The notes below the pieces were generated by a model. It worked only from the letters and a program-made list of their open reading frames with translations, did no database searches and was not told the DNA's origin. Below are positions 58,057 through 64,000 of a stretch of 64,000 nt of DNA, one piece after another. The DNA is from Acinetobacter brisouisimilis (lineage in GTDB: Bacteria > Pseudomonadota > Gammaproteobacteria > Pseudomonadales > Moraxellaceae): NCBI RefSeq assembly GCF_000368265.1, contig NZ_KB851218.1, positions 124,001 to 188,000 of the forward strand, given 5' to 3'. A program made the position numbers and the translations under genes. Position 1 is the stretch's first letter; every line of letters starts with the position of its first letter.

Positions 58057-58752
58057 ATGCGTGTAGATATTTGGTCAGATGTGGTCTGCCCGTTTTGCTA
58101 TATTGGCAAAAAGCGCTTAGAACATGTCGCACAAGAAGTAGGCATTGAACTTGACATTCATTGGCATAGTTTTGAACTCGACCCAGATGCACCAGCCAGA
58201 CATACGGTGAGCAATACTGAGCGTCTAGCCCAAAAATATGGTCGCAGTTTTGCCGAAATGCAGGATATGGAACGCAATGTTGCTGCTCTTGCTGCCAGTG
58301 AAGGCATTGACTTCCAGTGGGAAAAAGCCAATTCAGGCAATAGTTTCAATGCGCATCGCATTATTCATCTGGCACAAAGTAAAGGTCTGGGCGATCAAGC
58401 CAAAGAAGCATTCTTTCATGCCTACATGACCGAAGGTTTGGCGATTGGTGAACGTGAAGTCATCGAAGAAATTGCCTCACGTATCGGGCTAGATCATGCC
58501 GAAGTCGAGTATGTACTCGATTCAGACGAGTTTGCCGAATTTGTGCGTCATGATGAAAAAATTGCACATGAACAGCTCAACATTACAGGCGTACCGTTTT
58601 TTGTCTTTGAACAAAAGTTCGCACTTTCAGGCGCTCAGCCGCGCGAAATCTTCTTACAAGCCCTGCAACAAGCGACTCATATTCAACAGGATACCGATGC
58701 AGCTCGTTGTGATGATGAGCAATGTCAAATACCACCTTCAGCAGCGCAGTAA
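58057..58752 (+). CDS. DsbA family oxidoreductase (FrnE-like)
   Basis: A 231-residue thioredoxin-fold protein without a signal peptide, so cytoplasmic. The active site is CPFC at about 12-15 (VVCPFCYIGK), and a C-terminal extra pair of Cys (CDDEQC) lies near the end. The body has the all-helical insert of DsbA and the cis-Pro segment GVPFFVFEQK. FrnE proteins occur in polyketide and stress-tolerance settings in Streptomyces and Deinococcus, where they act as disulfide isomerases. Start at MRVDIWSDVV, ten codons after the first methionine. The role here is oxidative stress or protein folding, as inference. Confidence 0.88.
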   Translation: MRVDIWSDVVCPFCYIGKKRLEHVAQEVGIELDIHWHSFELDPDAPARHTVSNTERLAQKYGRSFAEMQDMERNVAALAASEGIDFQWEKANSGNSFNAHRIIHLAQSKGLGDQAKEAFFHAYMTEGLAIGEREVIEEIASRIGLDHAEVEYVLDSDEFAEFVRHDEKIAHEQLNITGVPFFVFEQKFALSGAQPREIFLQALQQATHIQQDTDAARCDDEQCQIPPSAAQ

Positions 58753-58761
58753 ATCTGCGCT
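58743..58761 (+). terminator. terminator whose loop holds the stop codon
   Basis: Stem AGCGCAG/CTGCGCT with loop TAAAT, then a run of T. The TAA stop of the DsbA-like gene (58750-58752) forms the start of the loop, so the last codons lie in the stem. Confidence 0.8.
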
Positions 58762-58923
58762 TTTTTAAAACCAGAAAATGCCACACTATTCATATTAAAT
58801 ATTAATTATATAAATGAGTTATCAATTATTTAACGATCTAAAAATGTTTTTATTAAACATATGTTTTAAACTGAATGAAGTTGTTTATAATTAAAGCCAT
58901 CTGTGCTTTTTTGTCAGGCTCCC

Positions 58924-59109
58924 ATGCTAAAGTTACAAGAATTTTTACAAGAAAAAGTTCGCTATGATCAGCTGAATTTAGACGAGCTGATCGAACTTGC
59001 AAACCACTATACAGATCAAGAGACTAAAGAATATCGGATACTGGAATTAGCCCTGAATCAGATACTGACACAATATCTCAACAAAGCTAAAAACTATATT
59101 AGCAAGTGA
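58924..59109 (+). CDS. small protein of unknown function
   Basis: A 61-residue, highly charged, all-helical protein (MLKLQEFLQEKVRYDQLNLD and so on) with no signal peptide, Cys or membrane segment. The helical segments are amphipathic and end in NYISK. I choose the ATG at 58924 with AGG upstream rather than the earlier methionine at 58903. It ends ten bases before the next gene on the same strand, so the two are co-transcribed. I do not recognise it; the size and helical content suggest a small adaptor or a structural partner. Confidence 0.65.
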   Translation: MLKLQEFLQEKVRYDQLNLDELIELANHYTDQETKEYRILELALNQILTQYLNKAKNYISK

Positions 59110-59119
59110 GCTATTAACA

Positions 59120-60397
59120 ATGAATTTATTAGAAAAAGCATTGCTGATTAAAGATATTCATCAAACTATTGCCATGATTGACAATCAGCATCTACCGCTG
59201 TTTAAGCGTGCTCAGGCAACCCACCATCTCAAAGAAATTTTTCAACTCTGTGAGAAACCAATTACCTTTCGGACACCGAAAGGAACACATATTCCTTCTG
59301 AGGCACATGTACATTTAAGCAATGAGCTGCTGAAGCTGTCCACATTTAAAAATAGCTATCGGGGGTTGTTTTATGATCGCTCCTTACTGTTACAGGCGCT
59401 GAATCAGAATCCCAACATGGGATGGGCAATTTTATACGATCAGGAACGGCGACTATGGCAAGTCTGGCTCATTCCACAAGCACGACGTGGGGCTATTCAC
59501 TGTAGCTGGAAAGGGCATCTAAACGAAGGCTATCAATGGATGCTACAGCAACAAAACCTGTTGCAGTGTTTACTGACAGATGATGAGTTTAATGAACGTC
59601 TGGGTATTCAACCCCCAGTTCGGGCAGAACAGCAACCGCCCGAGCAGTTGCCAAGCGTTAAAATACCCGATGATATTCCTCAACAGCCTTCTACAGAAAA
59701 AATCGATCATTCAATCAATATTCACCAAACCTCCCCGATTCGAATTGAAGGTTTTAGCCAGTTATGTTTTGAAGTCATTTTTCAAAGTCATGACCATATT
59801 TCAAACTACCTCACCTGCTTTAGTTTGTCTCAGCGGGTCAATGAAATGCAGCATGCTTCGGCAGTCGTTGCTGAACACATCAACACAAACGGTCAGTTTT
59901 TAGGTTATATTGCTATTTTAGGCATTCGTGATATTCAGACTGCGGGGCAGCTCGCACAGCAATATTGTTTACAGACTGATACGATCTTAGCCAGCGTCAA
60001 AACTCTCTCATGGATTCAGTTTCAGGCCAGTTATAACCGTATTGAGCTCCTATTCAATGAGTATTTACATGCTAAAAATCTGTGGCAGCAGCAATATATG
60101 TACCCATTTATTCCAGCCTCAATGATTTTACCGCAGCGTTTTATTCCTTTTGAAGAAAGTGAAGCCAATTTAGAAACACCATTGCTTCTGATGAAAGAAC
60201 GACAAAAGTATCGGGTATTGCATGGTGAAAAACGGCTACAACTTGCCCCTGACGAGCTTGGTTATCCATGTATTTTGTTTTCACGCCAAGATGGAGTGAG
60301 TTGGCAACTATTTCGTGAAATTGTCGAGATATTGCCTCAACCTATTCGTGCAGAAACCTTATATGCTCAAATCCAAAAACTGTTGGCAGAACATTAG
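59120..60397 (+). CDS. protein of unknown function
   Basis: A 425-residue cytoplasmic protein without signal peptide or membrane segment. It has a basic, His-containing N-terminal region (about 1-165), a Pro- and Gln-rich linker (about 165-200) and a C-terminal part (about 205-425). That last part includes the sequence YRVLHGEKRLQLAPDELGYP (about 370-390), reminiscent of ParB/sulfiredoxin-like motifs with G-E-[KR]-R; the resemblance is weak. Coding character is good and the frame is uninterrupted. It follows the 61-residue gene by ten bases. I do not recognise the family. Confidence 0.65.
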   Translation: MNLLEKALLIKDIHQTIAMIDNQHLPLFKRAQATHHLKEIFQLCEKPITFRTPKGTHIPSEAHVHLSNELLKLSTFKNSYRGLFYDRSLLLQALNQNPNMGWAILYDQERRLWQVWLIPQARRGAIHCSWKGHLNEGYQWMLQQQNLLQCLLTDDEFNERLGIQPPVRAEQQPPEQLPSVKIPDDIPQQPSTEKIDHSINIHQTSPIRIEGFSQLCFEVIFQSHDHISNYLTCFSLSQRVNEMQHASAVVAEHINTNGQFLGYIAILGIRDIQTAGQLAQQYCLQTDTILASVKTLSWIQFQASYNRIELLFNEYLHAKNLWQQQYMYPFIPASMILPQRFIPFEESEANLETPLLLMKERQKYRVLHGEKRLQLAPDELGYPCILFSRQDGVSWQLFREIVEILPQPIRAETLYAQIQKLLAEH

Positions 60398-60463
60398 TTT
60401 TTAAGCAGCTTTTAAAATAGCAGATTTATTCTCATATGCTACATCAATGCTTTTGATGATTTT

Positions 60464-61396
60464 ATGCCCATGATTTATTTCAATGCTTTTATAAATCGAA
60501 AATTGCTGATTATGGCACTATTTGTTTCTACAAATACGTTTGCAAACCAATTACTGAACCAAGAACAACAATATCACTTATTCTCATTTTCCAATGAAAA
60601 TATCTGTCGGTTACACAATCTGCAACCTACACGTTTATGGCCACCTTCGCCATTTCAAAATTTACCCGAAAATCCGTATGCACCTGAGTTTGATCCCTAT
60701 TCACCCCAACTCAGTGAAGAGCTAATAGCCGTATTTTCTCAAGATTCTTTGGCAGAAAAAGCACAAAAAGCTGAGCAGAATCGTCGTAAACGTCGCATAT
60801 TTGGTGAAAACCGTACACAGAAAGCAGTCCGTAAAAAAGTCAGTACAGACAATCACTGGGTCAAACATGTGCTGTCAGATTTGTCCAAAATGTTACCTTT
60901 TCAAAATGATATGAACCTAGGTTCAAATTCACCTTCTGATGTTTATGTTGAACTCAGCGCTGAAAAAAACTGGAAGCTCACCCCCAAATTTAGCTTTAAC
61001 GCGGCGCAAACTTTTCGCTATGGCGCACAAAGCCGTAACTATTCGGAAACCAATTTTAAACTTACACAACAAGAATCTAAAACAACGCTTGCATCAACAC
61101 AGTTTTCAGTCGTCAAGACCTTTGATGAAACCTACACTTGGGATAACCATCTATTTCGCCAGCAGCAATTTCCTAACGACAAGCGTTTAACTTATGGTAT
61201 TTATTCGAGCGGTATTTATGACAAGACCAAGCGTGATATCGAATTACAAAGCTGGGGACCTTATGTCTCTTGGCGAAGACCATTGTTGTACAATTGGATT
61301 TATATCGAAAATGAAGTCTCTTATTACAAGGAGTTAACCAATAATGAGGGACGTCATATTTTTAGTACCTCACTACAATTTCAAACTAACTTCTAA
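60464..61396 (+). CDS. predicted outer-membrane protein, unknown function
   Basis: A 310-residue exported protein. The start has a likely signal peptide (INRKLLIMALFVSTNTFANQ, cleavage after about 28). Residues 30-130 are a soluble, Pro- and Lys/Arg-rich stretch (basic run RRKRRIFGENRTQKAVRKK). From about 160 on, alternating aromatic strands (VYVELSAEKNW, YGIYSSGIYD, GPYVSWRRPLLYNWIYIENE) end in FSTSLQFQTNF, with the terminal Phe typical of a beta-barrel recognised by the BAM machine. It starts 66 bases after the previous gene. The function is unknown; a small porin-like or enzyme barrel is possible. Confidence 0.68.
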   Translation: MPMIYFNAFINRKLLIMALFVSTNTFANQLLNQEQQYHLFSFSNENICRLHNLQPTRLWPPSPFQNLPENPYAPEFDPYSPQLSEELIAVFSQDSLAEKAQKAEQNRRKRRIFGENRTQKAVRKKVSTDNHWVKHVLSDLSKMLPFQNDMNLGSNSPSDVYVELSAEKNWKLTPKFSFNAAQTFRYGAQSRNYSETNFKLTQQESKTTLASTQFSVVKTFDETYTWDNHLFRQQQFPNDKRLTYGIYSSGIYDKTKRDIELQSWGPYVSWRRPLLYNWIYIENEVSYYKELTNNEGRHIFSTSLQFQTNF

Positions 61397-61575
61397 ACCA
61401 ACAGATGCATTGATCAAGATAAGAAGCATTTCCAAAGTGAAATTATTTTCAATATCCTCAAGATTATTATTAAATAAATAACTGATTTTTAAACATTTTT
61501 AAAAAAATAATAATTCAATTTGGTTAAAAACTAGCGTAAACTTTCCTTCCCTTCTGCTGCTATTTCATTTTACTT

Positions 61576-62487
61576 ATGTTAATACCGCATTTTGATGATA
61601 CTCATGAAGATGATTTTATTCACCCTGAACAACGGGCTAAAGCTGCCAGTAAAACCACTTGGGTCAGTGTGGTCGTCAATTTATGTCTATCTATTTTGCA
61701 AATCATGATCGGTATTTTTTCTAAATCGCAAGGTTTAGTTGCCGATGGTATTCACTCTTTAAGTGATTTAGTTGCTGACTTTATTGTATTAATTGCCAAT
61801 CACTTTAGCCAGAAAGATGCTGATGATGATCACCCATTTGGGCACTATCGCTTTGAAAATGCAGCCTCTTTTGTACTAGGGCTTCTATTGGTCGGTGTAG
61901 GGGTTGGCATGTCGATCTCTGCAATTAATAAAATTATGCATCATGAACAGATTGCACAAGTACATAGCGTTGCGATTTATGTTGCAGCGACTGCCCTGAT
62001 CGCTAAAGAACTGCTATTCCGTTACATGCTTCGTATCGCCAAACAAGTCAAATCCAGCATGCTGGTCGCAAATGCCTGGCATGCGCGTTCGGATGCTGCC
62101 TCATCTTTGGTGGTGATGGTCGGTATTATTGGTAACCTCATGGGTTATCCGATTTTAGACCCGATAGCAGCTTTGATCGTTGGCTGTATTATTTTAAAAA
62201 TGGGCGTTGAGTTCGGTTGGGAAGCACTGAGTGATTTGATGGACCGTGCTGCCGATGAAAGTGAAGTCGAGGCGATTCGCCAAACCTTTTTAACAACAAC
62301 TGGTATCAGTGGCGTACATAACATCCGTAGCCGTAAAATGGGTGACATGATTATTGTTGATGCACATATCGAAGTTGAGGGTTCACTCAGTGTACGTGAA
62401 GGCCACGATATTGCGGTCAATGTCCGAAACCAGATTATGCAGAAACATCGAGTGATTGATGTGATTACCCATATTGATCCTGTATAA
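61576..62487 (+). CDS. cation diffusion facilitator (metal exporter)
   Basis: A 303-residue CDF-family antiporter that exports Zn, Fe, Co or Cd in exchange for protons. About six helices are seen between residues 25 and 210. The metal-site pairs are HSL-SD in VADGIHSLSDLVADF and the second HxxxD in AWHARSDAASSL. The C-terminal cytoplasmic domain with the dimerising betas is in GDMIIVDAHIEVEGSLSVRE. The linker region DDDHPFGHYRFENAASF is characteristic of the Fe/Zn-type. It precedes htpG on the opposite strand, and both end in one hairpin. The metal is uncertain. Confidence 0.92.
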   Translation: MLIPHFDDTHEDDFIHPEQRAKAASKTTWVSVVVNLCLSILQIMIGIFSKSQGLVADGIHSLSDLVADFIVLIANHFSQKDADDDHPFGHYRFENAASFVLGLLLVGVGVGMSISAINKIMHHEQIAQVHSVAIYVAATALIAKELLFRYMLRIAKQVKSSMLVANAWHARSDAASSLVVMVGIIGNLMGYPILDPIAALIVGCIILKMGVEFGWEALSDLMDRAADESEVEAIRQTFLTTTGISGVHNIRSRKMGDMIIVDAHIEVEGSLSVREGHDIAVNVRNQIMQKHRVIDVITHIDPV

Positions 62488-62513
62488 ATTTCACTTTCTG
62501 TCTTTAGAAAAAT

Positions 62514-62542
62514 AAAAAGCCTCTGATTTACAGAGGCTTTTT
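62514..62542. terminator. bidirectional terminator between the CDF gene and htpG
   Basis: Perfect 12-bp stem AAAAAGCCTCTG/CAGAGGCTTTTT with a 5-base loop, T-runs on both strands, in a convergent gap. Confidence 0.9.
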
Positions 62543-62557
62543 AGATTTAACACACTA

Positions 62558-64000
62558 TTATTTTAATAACAGGCTGTTAATCCGTTTTACATATGCCGCA
62601 GGGTCTTCAGGTAAGCCACCTTCTGCAATCACGGCCTGATCAAAGATCACATTGGCTAAGTCATCAAACTGCTCTGAGCTATCGAGTTTTTTCACCAATG
62701 GATGTTCAGGGTTAATTTCAAGAATCGGCTTGCTTTCAGGTACTGCCTGACCTGCCTGTTTCAACATGCGCAGTAACTGTGGTGACAATTCACCTTCACT
62801 AGTCACTAAGCATGCAGGTGAATCTACCAGGCGGGTCGTTACACGTACTTCTTTGGTTTTGTCTTTGAGTGAGTCAGACAATTTTTCAACCACTGGTTTG
62901 AAATCTTCAGCGGCTTTTTCCAGTGCCTTTTTCTCTTCAGCATCTTGCAAGTCACCTAAGTCTACCGCACCTTTAGACACGCTTTGCATTGGCGTACCAT
63001 CGAACTCATGAACAAAGTTCATTGCCCATTCATCGACACGGTCTGCCATCAACAATACTTCGATGCCTTTTTTCTTGAAGACTTCAAGTTGTGGCGAGTT
63101 TTTCGCAGCCGCTAAACTGTCAGCAGTCACGTAATAGATGGCTTTTTGGCCTTCTTTCATACGTGCCTTATAGTCAGCTAAAGAAGTGCTGATTTCATCG
63201 TTATTTGATGTCGCAAAACGTAAGATTTTTAAAATACGTTCGCGGTTACCAAAGTCCTCGCCCAAACCTTCTTTGAGTACAGCACCAAATTCAGCATAGA
63301 ACTGCTTGAATTTTTCCTGATCTTTTTCGTCTTCTGATTTGGCTAAACCATCAATCACAGTCAAGATACGGCGCGCATTACCTTCACGAATGGTTTTGAC
63401 ATCACGGCTTTCTTGTAACAATTCACGACTGACATTCAGTGGCAAATCAGCGCTGTCCACAACCCCTTGTACAAAACGCAAATAGTTTGGAATCAGGTTG
63501 TCTGCATCATCCATAATAAACACGCGTTTTACGTACAGCTTAATGCCTGCTTTCGCTTCACGGGTGAAAATATCTTGAGGTGCTTTGCTTGGAATATATA
63601 AAAGCTGAGTATATTCGGTATTGCCTTCAACACGGTTATGCGCCCACGCCAGTGGTGCTTCATAGTCATGGGTTAAGTTTTTATAGAATTCAACATATTG
63701 CTCTTCAGTCACGTCATTTTTGTTACGTGTCCACAGCGCACTTGCCGAATTAACCGCTTCCCATTCGTCAGTTTTAACGTACTGACCTGCTTTCGGCTCT
63801 TCACCTTCAGCCACTTCTTCTTGCTGCCAAACTTCTTTTTGCATTTGAATTGGCAAGCTAATGTGGTCAGAGTATTTATTGATGATTTGCTTAACTTTAT
63901 AAGATTCTAAGTAATCCAACTTATCTTCACGCAAATGCAAAATAATGTCTGTACCGCGTGAGGCTTTTTCAATTTGTTCAACTTCAAACTCGCCTGTACC
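62558..64000 (-). CDS. htpG: molecular chaperone HtpG (Hsp90), 5' end outside the window
   Basis: The frame is open to the window edge, and 481 codons are visible, so the gene is partial: the N-terminal ATPase domain of about 150 residues lies beyond 64000. What is visible covers the end of the ATPase domain ([11 protein letters not shown]), the middle domain ([57 protein letters not shown]) and the C-terminal dimerisation domain ending near [20 protein letters not shown]. HtpG helps fold and remodel proteins after heat and other stress. The pattern is that of a standard bacterial Hsp90. Confidence 0.96.
   Translation of the reverse strand, partial: GTGEFEVEQIEKASRGTDIILHLREDKLDYLESYKVKQIINKYSDHISLPIQMQKEVWQQEEVAEGEEPKAGQYVKTDEWEAVNSASALWTRNKNDVTEEQYVEFYKNLTHDYEAPLAWAHNRVEGNTEYTQLLYIPSKAPQDIFTREAKAGIKLYVKRVFIMDDADNLIPNYLRFVQGVVDSADLPLNVSRELLQESRDVKTIREGNARRILTVIDGLAKSEDEKDQEKFKQFYAEFGAVLKEGLGEDFGNRERILKILRFATSNNDEISTSLADYKARMKEGQKAIYYVTADSLAAAKNSPQLEVFKKKGIEVLLMADRVDEWAMNFVHEFDGTPMQSVSKGAVDLGDLQDAEEKKALEKAAEDFKPVVEKLSDSLKDKTKEVRVTTRLVDSPACLVTSEGELSPQLLRMLKQAGQAVPESKPILEINPEHPLVKKLDSSEQFDDLANVIFDQAVIAEGGLPEDPAAYVKRINSLLLK

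Overview
The window looks like ordinary chromosome from an Acinetobacter species: a low-to-moderate GC gammaproteobacterial background, U-rich intrinsic terminators between most units, and a familiar set of neighbours (rpsO-pnp, recC-recB-recD, a PilB-PilC-PilD-CoaE cluster, tpiA-secG-tRNA-Leu(GAG), fadBA, lpxO and a two-domain polyphosphate:AMP phosphotransferase). The genus assignment is inference from gene content; no rRNA is present. I see no insertion sequence, prophage, integron or CRISPR array.

Layout. 1-5.2 kb: HAD phosphatase, CorA-type transporter, pnp and rpsO. 5.3-6.0 kb: no protein gene, but two candidate small RNAs on the minus strand, each with its own promoter and intrinsic terminator. 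6.0-15.3 kb: recD, recB, recC. 15.4-17.4 kb: a small membrane-associated unknown and the polyphosphate kinase-like Pap. 17.5-22.3 kb: a sulfonate operon with two tandem binding lipoproteins (ssuA, ssuA-like, ssuD, ssuC, ssuB). 22.8-24.2 kb: the wreck of a nucleoside uptake and deamination locus. 24.4-28.3 kb: an unknown protein, then D-serine dehydratase with a D-amino acid dehydrogenase. 28.3-29.6 kb: tRNA-Leu, secG, tpiA. 29.9-36.5 kb: type IV pilus genes, coaE, an EamA transporter, rlmB, ppnP. 37.0-39.8 kb: recN, yqgE, ruvX. 39.9-43.2 kb: an Aae-like efflux operon, divergent from an IclR regulator. 44.5-46.7 kb: a SulP transporter fused to a beta-carbonic anhydrase. 47.0-51.3 kb: pgsA, uvrC, a secreted two-repeat cysteine-rich protein, lpxO. 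52.0-55.4 kb: fadB-fadA. 55.4-64 kb: an AT-rich membrane protein, an acetyltransferase, a TDT transporter, a DsbA-family protein, three unknown genes, a CDF metal exporter, and htpG running off the window.

The points most worth following up are the two adjacent candidate small RNAs at 5.3-5.9 kb, which carry complementary motifs and lie around an 11-bp inverted repeat; the decayed nucleoside locus, where a deletion has joined a secretion-signal start to a permease tail; the unknown 58.9-61.4 kb gene group; and a convergent terminator that encodes the same C-terminal pentapeptide in two unrelated proteins. None of these is proven new; each needs the named comparison.
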